40,861 bases of DNA from Ahrensia sp. (lineage in GTDB: Bacteria > Pseudomonadota > Alphaproteobacteria > Rhizobiales > Rhizobiaceae): contig NZXU01000016.1 of assembly GCA_002698425.1 (NCBI GenBank), positions 1-40,861 of the forward strand, given 5' to 3'. The position numbers and the translations under genes were made by a program. Shown here in pieces: positions 8,801 to 17,121 of the stretch. The notes beneath the pieces are model-generated. The model worked only from the letters and a program-made list of their open reading frames with translations. It ran no database searches and had not been told where the DNA came from. Position 1 is the stretch's first letter. Each line of letters opens with the position of its first letter.

Positions 8801-11800
8801 TCTGGCCCCCAAGCTCTATCTCGCGGCGAACCGCGACACGACAATCGTCGGCGGCGCGCTTCTCGCAGCCACAGACATCAAGCTGGATACCGCAGGCTCG
8901 GTCACCAATGAAGGAACGTTGCTGGCGAGCAACGATCTGTCAATCAACTCGGGCGGTGAGGTGACCAACCGACTCGGTCAAATCGAGGCGGGCGAGGAAG
9001 TCACCATCACGGCCGACGGCGACATCACCAATCTGAGCGGCGAGATCAGCGGCGGTTCGGTCACGGTGGAGAGCCGCGAAGGCTCGGTCGTCAACAAGAC
9101 GCTGACATCCGAGGCGCGCGACTCGAGCGGCGAAGCTGTCGAAACCCAGGTCGGCGACACCGCGACGATAACCGCGCGCGGCGATCTGACGATCTCCGCG
9201 AAAGACGAGATCCTGTCCAGCGGTGGCGAGCTTGGCAGCGGTGGCGACACGGAACTGAATGCCCAGGACGTGACCCTGGAGGGCATCGAGAAGAAGTCCA
9301 CGACAATAACGACCGAACAGACGGACGGAGGCCTCGGAGAAGAAAGCTCGACTACGCGTACCGTCGTGGTCGATAGCGAGGTCGAGGGTAGCGGGCTCAG
9401 CGTTGGCGGGAACCTCGCCGTCAATGCCGGCAATCAGCTGACTGTCAGGGGCAGCGACGTGGATGTCGAGGGCGATAGCGAGATCGCCGCAACCAATGTC
9501 GTCATCGAGTCACAGACGGAGACGACAACGGTATCGGAAACGACCTCGCGATCGGACATCTACGAAGAACGCGACGACGGATCGATCGTCCTCTTCGGCA
9601 CCGGCGAAACAACGGTCGAGGGCACGGTGACGAGCGAGCGCGGCTCGAACGTCGACTTCGGCGACAATGTGACGATCAACAAGGGCGTGGACGAAAACGG
9701 CGAGGTTCAGGCGGCGGATTCCGTGCGGATTTCGGGATCCGACGTATCGGTCGGTAACGGAACCATCACGTCGAAGGACGTCACTATCGAGGCGGCGACC
9801 GAAACCGTGGACGTCACCATGACGGAAACGGACCGGGGCAGCGTACTCGGCGGCCAGACCCGCTCCGGCGCGCCCAGCGACGAAGACGAAACGGGAGAGG
9901 AATCCGCCGGCGCCAGCGGTTCGATCGAGGTCTACACCAGCCAGACGACCACCGACGAGCTCTACCAGGAAACGTCCCGCGCCAGCGATATCAATGTAGA
10001 GGGTTCCTTGACCATCAATGGCGGCGATGAAGCCGATGGCCAGGAAGACGCTTCCAGCGTCACCATAACCGGCAGCGATGTCAGTGTCGGCGAGAAGCTG
10101 AAGATCGATTCCAAGGACGTCACGATCGAGACGCATCAGACGGAGACGGAATTCTCGACGACTACGACAGAGTCCACAGGGGTTCTCGGAGGCAGCGTCG
10201 ATACCAATGAACTCGTGGTGGAAGGCGGGGTGGATGTCGATTCCAGCACGACCACGCTCAACGCGACCGAGAACCGCTCCACCACCATCTCGGCCGGCGA
10301 AGTCGAAATCAACGCATCGGGCACCGTGACCGACCGGGGCACCGTGTATGACGTCGAAGGCGATATCTCGATCAACGGCGATGGAGGCGTCTCCGTCGAG
10401 GCGGCGACCGATACCACCACGGTCACGCAGGAGGGATCGGAGACGAGCGTCAGGGTCGGCGCGGCAGTCGATTACAGCACGATCGGCGGAGCCATCGACG
10501 ACGTGCAGGACAAGGTGCTTGCCGAAGACGAGAAACGGCGCATCGCGGCGATCGATGAAAACGACCCCGATGCGGCGCAAGAGGAACGCGAAAACACGGA
10601 TGTCGATCTCGACCCGGAGATGGACGGCCTCAGCCCTCAGAATATCGACGATATCGTGCCCGGCGCGGAGGTCTATGTTTCCGTCGAACACAACGAGACC
10701 ACCGACACGGTTGTCAACGAGGAAGCGGTGACTTCCGACATGACCTCGCGCTCGGGGAAAATTACCATCACGAGCGGCGCCACAGGCGACGGTATCACGA
10801 TTGAGGGGGCGGAGCTTTCGGCGGATCAGGGCATTGAGCTTAAGTCAGAAGCCGGTGTCGATGTAACAGTGGCCGAAACCACCGATACGCGCACGACAAG
10901 TGAAACCGGCGGAAGCGGTCGAGCCAGCTATGACGTGGTCGACCAGAGCGTATCACTGGAAGGCGAAGGCCATTCAACTGAACTCGATGGTGATGATCCG
11001 AATGTGAAGATCACCAACCAGGATACGGCAACACTCGCCACCAGGTCTGGCGGCGTCACGATCGACGGCGGGCAGGGTGAAACCAGTCTGACCGGCACCA
11101 AGGTCGACGCTGGCGGAGGAATCGTGATCTCCGGCAAGGATGTTACCCTGAACGCGGCAGAAAACACCTACGAGACGAAGGAACAGTCCACCTCGGGCGG
11201 CGGCAGCGTGACTGTCGGAAAGAAGGCGCTCTCCGTCTCCGGGAGCGGTGCTTTCTCCTCCAGCGAGGAAAGCTACTCGGAGGCCGATACCACCGACCTG
11301 TTCTCCGGGAACGGCAGCATCACGATCACGGCAACCGGCTCCGACGGCGAAACCGGCAAGGTGACGTCAGAGGGCACCAGTTTCGACGCCAAGTCGGGCA
11401 AGATCGACATCAGTGGACGTGACATCACGCTGGATACTGCCACGAACACATACCACCGTGAATCCGAAAGCGTGTCCGTGGAGGTCGGAATCGGCGGCAC
11501 GCAAGCCGGATCAAGCGAAGTCCAGGATAATGTCGATGGCGGGCTGAGCAATTCGGGGCAAAGCGGCGATGTCGGTGCGTCCGTCCAGTACTCGACATCC
11601 AACGAGACATCAAACCAGGCCGTCCAATCCACCTACAACGCGCAGAACCTGACGGTCACCTCGACGGATGGGGGCGTGACGATCGTTGGAGGTGAAGCAA
11701 ATGTCACCGAGGAAACGGATATAAGCGCAAATGGCGGTTCGGTTTCCTTCGAGGCCGCGACCAGCACCTACGAAAAACAATCCACCGATATCGATGTGAG

Positions 11801-14513
11801 CGTGGGGCTGAGCCTTGATATCGGTACGAACAAGACAGGCCAGGGAACAAAGGACTCGGGTGGGTCTTCGGATTCGGACTCAAGCAACGGCGGGAACTCC
11901 AGCCAAAGCGACGGCAGCAAGACCACGACGCAAAACAGCGCCCCGCCACCGCCTTCGACCCCCGCGCCAAGCGACGGCGGCAAGACCACGACGCCTGCGC
12001 CGACCGGCAAGTCGGACGAGAAAGATTCGAGTGAGACGGAAAACGAGAAGAAGGATCCGGGGATTGTCGACACCCTTCTTGGTACAGTTGATATCGAGGG
12101 TTCGATCGAAGTCGAGGACACCACCATCGTGGAGAAAGAGGGTGGCACCTTCAACTCGGGAGGCAGTTTCAACGTCAAGGGAGACGGGATCGAGATAGAG
12201 GGAACCCAGGTCAATGCGAATGGCGGGAGGCTGGACCCGAATGGAGAGGATCTGACGGTCTCGTCCGCTGAATCCACAATCGACTCGACCCAGTTCGGGA
12301 TGGAAATCGGCGTCGGAGTCGAAGTTCAGAAGAAGTCGAAGACGACCAGCAGCGAGCCCGGGAACGACACGGACAAGACCACGACGCAGGACGACTCGTC
12401 ATCGAAATCGGCCACATCGTCATCAAGCGATGCGGGCAAGGCCACGACGAAGGACGACTCGTCATCGAAATCGGCCACATCGTCATCAAGCGATGCGGGC
12501 AAGACCGCGACGAAGGACGACTCGTCATCGAAATCGGCCACATCGTCATCAAGCGATGCGGGCAAGACCGCGACGCAGGACGACTCGTCATCGAGTTCGG
12601 CCACATCGTCATCGAGCGATGCGGGCAAGACCGCGACGCAGGACGACTCGTCATCGAAATCGGCCACATCGTCATCAAACGATGCGGGCAAGACCACGAC
12701 GCAGAAAGGCGCCCCACCGAAGCCGTCGACACCCGCTCCAAGTGATGGAGGCAAGACTCCCCAGAACAGTACACCGAACGTCACGGACACGGATCAGACC
12801 CAAACCGCGGACGACTCCTCAAGCGACGCTATCGAGAACAGACGGGTCGGCGACTCGACTTCCGTCGGAACCGGGGTGTCGGTCTCCGTTGTGAATGTCG
12901 ACAACACGACGCATGAAAACGCCTCGATCGACTTTGGAGACAAGGCCGCCACGATCGACGCCAGGAACATCACGATCGAGGGCGGTACCATAGACGGCTC
13001 CGATATTGCCGTGACTGTCGAGGACGGTCTGACAGTGACGTCCGTTGCCGACTCCGAAAAAGTCGTAGCCGAAGAATACAGTATTGAGCTGTCCGGCTCC
13101 AAGGCGACCTTGGCAAACAGCGATGGCTCGGGCAGTTCGCCGGGCGAGACGACGACGCAAGACAGCGCGCCGCCGCGGCCATCCACGCCCGCCCCAAGCG
13201 ACGGCGGCAAGACCACGACACAGAACGACTCGTCATCGAAATCATCCACATCGTCATCGAGCGATGCGGGCAAGACCACAACGCCCGCACCGAGTGGTGG
13301 CACGACCACAACAAAGAACGGCGCGCCGCCAAAGCCGTCGACGCCCGCCCCGTCGACACCGCCAGGCAACGATACGGACAAAGATTCCACCGACACTGAT
13401 CCCGATGCGTCCCAGCCGAAAGACGGTTCGCTGAAGACCTACGACCTGGCCGGTATTCTGGACACGAGCGCTGACATCGACCTCGCCCGATCGGAAAAGG
13501 AGAACACGACGGTCGGCGAACAGAGCGGTATCACCGCAGACAATCTGGATGTGACCGTCGGCGGCAAGACGACCGTCAACGCAGGAACGATCGCGGCCAA
13601 CGAAGGCGGCAGTTTCACGCTGCAGACGGGAGAACTCGAAGTCGGCGATGACATCAAGGGCTCGAAGACCCAGGACATGTTCAATTTCCGCTTTGCCGCG
13701 ACTGCAACCGATGTGCAGCAGATTGCCGAAAACTGGGACACGACCGAGGATAATGCCTTCACGCAGCAAGGCTTTGTCAACGCAGGCGCCCAGGGCGACA
13801 GCACGGAACTCAACCAGACCGTGAAGAGCACGATTGGCCAGGGTGATGTGACCGTGACCGGTTCCGGCGCCAATGACCTCGACGAGGCCAACAGAGTGGC
13901 CGCAACGGCGGTGACAACAACTGGAGAGGACCGGGAACTGAACCTGCAGGATTCGGACATTCTAGCCGGCGATATCGCCCAGGATGCGATCGACGATCTC
14001 GACTCGCGCGTCGATTCAACGATCGAGGCCGGACAGGAGACCCAGACAGCGCTGAATCAGGACATCGAACTCCAATCGGATGAAATGAGCGACATTGCCG
14101 ATGCGGTGGGTCGCGGACAGGACCTTGCCTCTGCGTCGCGCGACATGGTCGATGCGAACAGGGCAAGCGCGACGTCGGCGGTGCTGGCCAGGCAAGTCGG
14201 CGACAGTGTCACGCAGGAGCAATCCATCGCAGTCAACCAAAGCGCGGCCGTGCAGAACGCGGCGAACTTCTCGGCAGACCTGAAGAAGGCGCAAACCGGC
14301 GGCCGGACGCCAACGCCCGCAGAAGTTCAGTCGATCTTCCTCAAGGCCGGCATCACGGTCGATTTGGTCAATGCGGCCGACCCCCAGGCGGCCTACGACG
14401 CCGCAATACAAGAGCTTGTGTCCAATGCCGGAGAAGACCTCAATTCCATTTTGGGCGAAAGCCTGTCGACACAGGAGGTGGAGTCGCTGATCGATGAGCT
14501 TTCCAGACAATAG
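5835..14513 (+). CDS. TpsA-type giant exoprotein (filamentous haemagglutinin-like, two-partner secretion)
   Basis: The protein is about 2,892 aa. It has a signal peptide (cleavage ALA-Q near residue 29), then an N-terminal TPS secretion domain to about residue 250 with NPNG at 149-152 and a CDGC pair at 155-158. A long right-handed beta-helix body follows, built from repeats of the type GSDVSVG..KI.SKDVTIE. Between about residues 2010 and 2540 the helix is interrupted by Ser/Thr/Asp/Lys- and Pro-rich linkers, some as exact tandem repeats. The last 350 residues are largely helical (Ala/Gln/Asp-rich) and end in SLIDELSRQ. I see no VENN motif, toxin domain or immunity gene, so adhesin or biofilm matrix protein is likelier than contact-dependent inhibition. 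An ATG at 5805 is in frame, but the ribosome-binding site and signal peptide fit 5835. It is exported by the TpsB just upstream. Confidence 0.93.
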   Translation: MSERFSSGRYLTVCGIALLSSSALTPALAQSTTIEVDPAGQGNTAVTSVVVEGEVEDTPVLNIATPNAAGLSHNVFTQYDVGPEGLVINNHGGDAPIASDLAGAVLANPNLSANGEAQTILNEITSTRRSNLFGPQELVGGAADFILANPNGVTCDGCGFLAFPNATVITGKPSLNPDGSLGTIDVDGGDVAIEGDGLDASTVDYFDIVSRSVIINGQINAKNLTITSGRNLYDYGTGIATPKADDPDGKPEFGIDSSALGGMYADRIKLIGTEAGVGVRLRSDAAANAGEMTIRADGKLVFKKNAGASSRPQIRSKGALTATSDNGPIEIDGVDLEAQGDLQLSGTTLMILNESGVRAVTPDGGTAPTLTATVADNVQINDSLLRSDGLLSVTASRIDVDSDSAAPDKGIQGSADVTLTATDTIANAGFIAAGSKLTLEGWNHITNSGGTLQAGAEIEFRDGPGGDGILTNDADSTILAPVINADLAGIYNSGAIIANSNSTKSSLAAGIIENTGDGDREVSSTNGLIYAYSGIDILTSTHFENTSDAYLYAIEGPITLGGLDISQAQGTVRNYDSSIESFNGDVSIYAEVFENTGTPAVVTDGAAVLKYDTGWDDFIVVGGQLIHLVSSCGSFDEGNFDEHVNQTCARIATQTTQTIEEAPTDYRSQLLAGGDIGIYVLDSALNKASIISAAQDVTISGPTDAGGNPLATFVNESQEIYTITTLAEFERDSWTGEDHFKTLTTTPTYGVTYRQGSNLGVACYDPGKICFSYVEATAGPVGGVIIGDEYLKSYDDIGQAVHYTANTGIRSAVEAGGTLAVTGGMSIQNLNSGAHEREGSTTLSAGESSLSPPDAASLVSNNPLVVQNPDPNAQFVFQTDPRFSVSGLYGSSDFLAQMGVNIAEYQFLGDSYYEQLYLRQQILSATGQRFVAQGMGSEEEQYKYLLERGESLRDDLNIGIGVALTPDQMANLQEDVVLLVETEIDGQTVLAPKLYLAANRDTTIVGGALLAATDIKLDTAGSVTNEGTLLASNDLSINSGGEVTNRLGQIEAGEEVTITADGDITNLSGEISGGSVTVESREGSVVNKTLTSEARDSSGEAVETQVGDTATITARGDLTISAKDEILSSGGELGSGGDTELNAQDVTLEGIEKKSTTITTEQTDGGLGEESSTTRTVVVDSEVEGSGLSVGGNLAVNAGNQLTVRGSDVDVEGDSEIAATNVVIESQTETTTVSETTSRSDIYEERDDGSIVLFGTGETTVEGTVTSERGSNVDFGDNVTINKGVDENGEVQAADSVRISGSDVSVGNGTITSKDVTIEAATETVDVTMTETDRGSVLGGQTRSGAPSDEDETGEESAGASGSIEVYTSQTTTDELYQETSRASDINVEGSLTINGGDEADGQEDASSVTITGSDVSVGEKLKIDSKDVTIETHQTETEFSTTTTESTGVLGGSVDTNELVVEGGVDVDSSTTTLNATENRSTTISAGEVEINASGTVTDRGTVYDVEGDISINGDGGVSVEAATDTTTVTQEGSETSVRVGAAVDYSTIGGAIDDVQDKVLAEDEKRRIAAIDENDPDAAQEERENTDVDLDPEMDGLSPQNIDDIVPGAEVYVSVEHNETTDTVVNEEAVTSDMTSRSGKITITSGATGDGITIEGAELSADQGIELKSEAGVDVTVAETTDTRTTSETGGSGRASYDVVDQSVSLEGEGHSTELDGDDPNVKITNQDTATLATRSGGVTIDGGQGETSLTGTKVDAGGGIVISGKDVTLNAAENTYETKEQSTSGGGSVTVGKKALSVSGSGAFSSSEESYSEADTTDLFSGNGSITITATGSDGETGKVTSEGTSFDAKSGKIDISGRDITLDTATNTYHRESESVSVEVGIGGTQAGSSEVQDNVDGGLSNSGQSGDVGASVQYSTSNETSNQAVQSTYNAQNLTVTSTDGGVTIVGGEANVTEETDISANGGSVSFEAATSTYEKQSTDIDVSVGLSLDIGTNKTGQGTKDSGGSSDSDSSNGGNSSQSDGSKTTTQNSAPPPPSTPAPSDGGKTTTPAPTGKSDEKDSSETENEKKDPGIVDTLLGTVDIEGSIEVEDTTIVEKEGGTFNSGGSFNVKGDGIEIEGTQVNANGGRLDPNGEDLTVSSAESTIDSTQFGMEIGVGVEVQKKSKTTSSEPGNDTDKTTTQDDSSSKSATSSSSDAGKATTKDDSSSKSATSSSSDAGKTATKDDSSSKSATSSSSDAGKTATQDDSSSSSATSSSSDAGKTATQDDSSSKSATSSSNDAGKTTTQKGAPPKPSTPAPSDGGKTPQNSTPNVTDTDQTQTADDSSSDAIENRRVGDSTSVGTGVSVSVVNVDNTTHENASIDFGDKAATIDARNITIEGGTIDGSDIAVTVEDGLTVTSVADSEKVVAEEYSIELSGSKATLANSDGSGSSPGETTTQDSAPPRPSTPAPSDGGKTTTQNDSSSKSSTSSSSDAGKTTTPAPSGGTTTTKNGAPPKPSTPAPSTPPGNDTDKDSTDTDPDASQPKDGSLKTYDLAGILDTSADIDLARSEKENTTVGEQSGITADNLDVTVGGKTTVNAGTIAANEGGSFTLQTGELEVGDDIKGSKTQDMFNFRFAATATDVQQIAENWDTTEDNAFTQQGFVNAGAQGDSTELNQTVKSTIGQGDVTVTGSGANDLDEANRVAATAVTTTGEDRELNLQDSDILAGDIAQDAIDDLDSRVDSTIEAGQETQTALNQDIELQSDEMSDIADAVGRGQDLASASRDMVDANRASATSAVLARQVGDSVTQEQSIAVNQSAAVQNAANFSADLKKAQTGGRTPTPAEVQSIFLKAGITVDLVNAADPQAAYDAAIQELVSNAGEDLNSILGESLSTQEVESLIDELSRQ
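12375..12689 (+). repeat. Five tandem 63-bp (21-residue) repeats inside tpsA
   Basis: Units begin at 12375, 12438, 12501, 12564 and 12627, and each encodes K(T/A)(T/A)T(K/Q)DDSSS(K/S)SATSSS(S/N)DAG. The units are nearly identical at the DNA level, so the array could expand or contract by slippage or recombination without shifting frame. Hydrophilic Ser/Asp linkers like this commonly join rigid domains in surface proteins. Confidence 0.93.
13209..13271 (+). repeat. Detached sixth copy of the 63-bp tpsA repeat
   Basis: One more unit, KTTTQNDSSSKSSTSSSSDAG, lies about 520 bp after the array. It is flanked by copies of a Pro-rich cassette (APP.PSTPAPSDGGKTTT) that also occurs near 11938, 12710, 13165 and 13320. 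The linkers are therefore a mosaic of two duplicated cassettes. Confidence 0.85.
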
Positions 14514-15123
14514 CCGCCGGTCCGGGAGTATCCGCCTGCGGGCGTTCGGCGCGGCTGTGATCGCGTGCTCGCTCTGCCTGCCGGCAATGGCGCGCGCGCA
14601 GGACGGCGCAGTGGCGGAAACGCCGCCGTCGCGGACCGGCGAAAAAACCGCCGATGAGGCCGAAACGACCGAGACGGTCTACAAAGACTGGCGGGTCATC
14701 TGTCCCGTGTCCGAAAACGGCCCACTCGCCATCTGTGTCATGGCGCCGCGTATTGTTTCCGATGAACAGGGCCAGGCACCGATCAAAATGGCCTTGGAGC
14801 TGCACGGCGAAGGCAGGAAAGAACAGGCGCTGGTGATCTTCAGCACGCCGCAGGATACGTTGCTACCCGCCGGTGTCGTGTTTCAGGTCGACAGCCGCCG
14901 CGGCGTGAAGGTGCCTTTCCGTTCCTGTTCCAACAATGGATGCCTGGCGCCGTTCAATCCCGACAGATCGGTGATGGACGGGTTCCTGAGCGGGCTCGAC
15001 CTGAAGGCCGCGTCGCTGGCCCTGGACGGGTCGCAGCGAACCGCCGAAGTCTCGCTTCGCGGATTCACCGCTGCCATGCGCGCGCTTCGCGAGTCCTTAA
15101 ACGGGAAGCCGTCATCCGACTGA
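14494..15123 (+). CDS. IalB family (invasion-associated locus B) periplasmic protein
   Basis: The protein has 209 aa. A signal peptide is predicted at the N-terminus (hydrophobic AAVIACSLCLPAMARA, cleavage about residue 36). The rest matches the IalB pattern: YKDWRVICP near the start of the domain, then an ICVM segment, ALVIFSTPQDTLLPAGVVFQ, and FRSCSNNGCLAP with the Cys pair typical of the family. IalB was named for Bartonella erythrocyte invasion, but the family is broad in Hyphomicrobiales and its biochemical role is not settled. The start overlaps the tpsA stop by 20 bases, with AGGAGGTGGA at 14472-14481 upstream, so it is probably translated from the tpsA message. This ties it to secretion or surface assembly; that link is inference. 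Confidence 0.85.
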   Translation: MSFPDNSRRSGSIRLRAFGAAVIACSLCLPAMARAQDGAVAETPPSRTGEKTADEAETTETVYKDWRVICPVSENGPLAICVMAPRIVSDEQGQAPIKMALELHGEGRKEQALVIFSTPQDTLLPAGVVFQVDSRRGVKVPFRSCSNNGCLAPFNPDRSVMDGFLSGLDLKAASLALDGSQRTAEVSLRGFTAAMRALRESLNGKPSSD

Positions 15124-15269
15124 ACATGACGACCGACGTCGTGGCCTATTGGCCGCTTTTAGCACAAAGCGGACTCTTCGCACTTCAAACCGCCAAGTCC
15201 ATTTCCGGCCCCTAATTGGGCATTCAGCCATCGCCGGTTCCGCTGTCGGATAACTTGCGTAATTTTAAT

Positions 15270-15297
15270 TTGTCCCGGTAAGAAATTACCGACACAA
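15270..15297. terminator. Hairpin between convergent IalB and accC genes, possible bidirectional terminator
   Basis: The stem CGGTAA (15276-15281) / TTACCG (15286-15291) closes a GAAA tetraloop. It is extended by TTGT/ACAA (15270-15273, 15294-15297) across a 2x2 mismatch. T-rich sequence (AATTTTAATTTG) flanks it on the left, which would act as the U-tract for transcripts coming from accC. The position between converging genes fits a shared terminator. Confidence 0.5.
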
Positions 15298-15334
15298 GCC
15301 GCCTCGACCGTGCCGAGCCTCACAGTTGTATCGT

Positions 15335-16705
15335 TTATTTCGCTTCCGCCGACAGCAATTTCACACGGTGATCGTCGATAAAGTTCGTGTAAACATCACC
15401 CTGCAAAAACCCGCCGTCCCGGAGACAGGCGATCAGGAAATCGCGGTTCGTGGAAATCCCCTCGATTTCGATTTCGTTCAGGGCAGCGACCGCTCGTTGG
15501 CATGCAGCGTTCCTGTCCGGTCCGTGCGCGATAATCTTCGCGATCATCGGATCGTAGTAGAAAGTGACCTTGTTTCCTTGCTTGTAGGCGCAGTCGATCC
15601 GTAGATCGTCTGCCTGATCGGGCAGCCGAAAGATCTGCAGCTGCCCTGGCGACGGAATGAAGTTCTTTTCCGGCTTCTCCGCATAAAGCCTGCATTCGAC
15701 CGCATGTCCATTCGAGGCGATGTCGGCCTGGTCGAGACCGCGCAATGCGCCGCGTGCGAAATCAAGCTGCATGGCGACCAAATCGACGCCCGTGACCATT
15801 TCCGTGACCGGATGTTCGACCTGGATGCGGGTATTCATCTCGAGAAAGAAGAAGTCCTGGGTCGCGGTATCCACGATGAATTCGATCGTGCCGGCCCCGG
15901 CATATCGCGTCGCCTTGCACAGAGCCAATGCGGCGGCGCACATGCGGTCCCGCACCTCCGGCCTCAGCCCCGGCGCCGGGCTTTCCTCGATCACCTTCTG
16001 GAAGCGGCGCTGCAAGGAACAGTCCCGCTCGAAAAGATGGACCGCGTCGCCATTCCCGAACCCGAACACCTGCATCTCGATATGCCTGGCCTTGGGAACG
16101 TAGCGTTCAAGAAAGATCGTGCCGTCGTTGAAGGACTTGCCTGCCAGCGCCTGGGTCGCTTCCGCGGTTGCGCGCAGTTGGCTACCGTCCTCGACGCGGC
16201 GCATCCCGATGCCGCCACCGCCCGCCGAGGCTTTCACGAGAAGCGGGAAGCCGACAGCTTCCGCTATCGCTTCGATGTCGACCCGCGATATATCCTCTAT
16301 CCGCTCGCTCCCCGGCACGACAGGCACCCCGGCCTTCCGCGCGATCTCTCTCGCGCGCTCCTTGTCGCCCATTGCGCGCAACGTCTCGGGACGTGCTCCG
16401 ACCCAGATCATTCCGGCATCGATCACCTTCTCCGCGAATTCCGCATTTTCGGACAGGAAGCCGTATCCAGGATGGATCGCGTCAGCTCCGGTCGACTGCG
16501 CCGCCTCAACCAGAAGATTCTGACGGAGATAGCTTTCGGTTGCGGGCGGCGGGCCAAGCAACACCGCATGATCTGCCTCTTCCAGAACCGGCGACTCTGC
16601 GTCCGCTTCGGAATAGACGGCGACCGTTTCCAGCCCAAGGCGTTTCGCGGTTCGGATAACGCGCAGCGCTATTTCGCCCCGGTTGGCAATCAAAAGCTTC
16701 TTCAT
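15335..16705 (-). CDS. accC: Biotin carboxylase subunit of an acyl-CoA carboxylase
   Basis: This 456-aa ATP-grasp enzyme carboxylates the biotin carried by BCCP, using bicarbonate and ATP. It shows the N-terminal KLLIANRGEIALRVIRT, the nucleotide-binding KASAGGGGIGMRRV loop, RHIEMQVFG, the ERDCSLQRR/QKVIEESP segment and the carboxylation-site block EMNTRIQVEHPVTEMVTG. Its length equals stand-alone AccC and is shorter than the alpha subunits of propionyl- or methylcrotonyl-CoA carboxylase (about 660 aa), because the biotin domain is a separate gene 3 bases upstream. The matching carboxyltransferase lies 6 kb away in the same orientation. I infer a catabolic acyl-CoA carboxylase of unknown substrate, not the housekeeping fatty-acid enzyme. 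Confidence 0.93.
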   Translation of the reverse strand: MKKLLIANRGEIALRVIRTAKRLGLETVAVYSEADAESPVLEEADHAVLLGPPPATESYLRQNLLVEAAQSTGADAIHPGYGFLSENAEFAEKVIDAGMIWVGARPETLRAMGDKERAREIARKAGVPVVPGSERIEDISRVDIEAIAEAVGFPLLVKASAGGGGIGMRRVEDGSQLRATAEATQALAGKSFNDGTIFLERYVPKARHIEMQVFGFGNGDAVHLFERDCSLQRRFQKVIEESPAPGLRPEVRDRMCAAALALCKATRYAGAGTIEFIVDTATQDFFFLEMNTRIQVEHPVTEMVTGVDLVAMQLDFARGALRGLDQADIASNGHAVECRLYAEKPEKNFIPSPGQLQIFRLPDQADDLRIDCAYKQGNKVTFYYDPMIAKIIAHGPDRNAACQRAVAALNEIEIEGISTNRDFLIACLRDGGFLQGDVYTNFIDDHRVKLLSAEAK

Positions 16706-16708
16706 GAT

Positions 16709-16930
16709 TCAGATTTCGATGCGCGCGATCAGATCATCGTCCGACACCGCATCACCTTCCTTCACGAGCACTTCAACGAGTTTGCCCGCTTTGGGCGACA
16801 CGATCGGAATTTCCATTTTCATGGATTCGAGAATCACGATGACGTCGTACTCTTGCAGATCCGCACCCGGCGTGACCTCCACTTTCCAGACGCAGCCCGA
16901 GATCTCCGATCTCACCTCAATAGTGCTCAA
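16709..16930 (-). CDS. Small biotin carboxyl carrier protein (biotinyl domain only), TTG start
   Basis: The protein is 73 aa, essentially one biotinyl domain, with the biotin-attachment motif ESMKM and the acceptor Lys at residue 38. The open frame continues upstream to a Met at 17053, but that extension is not biotinyl-like. A GGAG ribosome-binding site sits six bases before a TTG at 16930, directly before the first domain strand (STIEVRSEISG), so I take TTG as the start. It is followed after 3 bases by the biotin carboxylase gene. At this size it resembles the free-standing biotinyl proteins of catabolic carboxylases more than the roughly 150-aa AccB. Confidence 0.85.
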   Translation of the reverse strand: MSTIEVRSEISGCVWKVEVTPGADLQEYDVIVILESMKMEIPIVSPKAGKLVEVLVKEGDAVSDDDLIARIEI

Positions 16931-17080
16931 TGTTTTCTCCAAACATTTGTCCGGCTGAGCCGGGACGCTTCTCCCGAAGCCTGCAACCCGCGGGAACCGC
17001 GCTTCCGCCCTGCATCGTCTGTGCTTCCCGATCGCCCGCGATTGCCGGGACACATGGTCGAACAGGCATGTCCATGGATT

Positions 17081-17109
17081 GGAAATGGCCGCGATGAACG
17101 GCCATTTCC
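17081..17109. terminator. Perfect 11-bp hairpin downstream of the TRAP operon
   Basis: GGAAATGGCCG (17081-17091) pairs perfectly with CGGCCATTTCC (17099-17109) around a 7-base loop. It begins 12 bases beyond the dctP stop on the minus strand and lies upstream of the BCCP/accC pair. No U-tract follows on the minus strand, so it may be a 3'-end stabilising or processing hairpin that sets different mRNA levels for transport and carboxylase genes, not a strong terminator. Confidence 0.55.
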
Positions 17110-17121
17110 TGACTTATTGCG

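Noticed and set aside
12375..12689. CRISPR-like array
   Set aside because: The 63-bp units are contiguous, in frame and lack spacers; they are protein repeats in tpsA.
5835..15123. Contact-dependent inhibition (CdiBAI) system
   Set aside because: The TpsA C-terminus has no VENN motif or toxin-like domain, and the next gene is IalB-family, with a signal peptide, so not an immunity protein.
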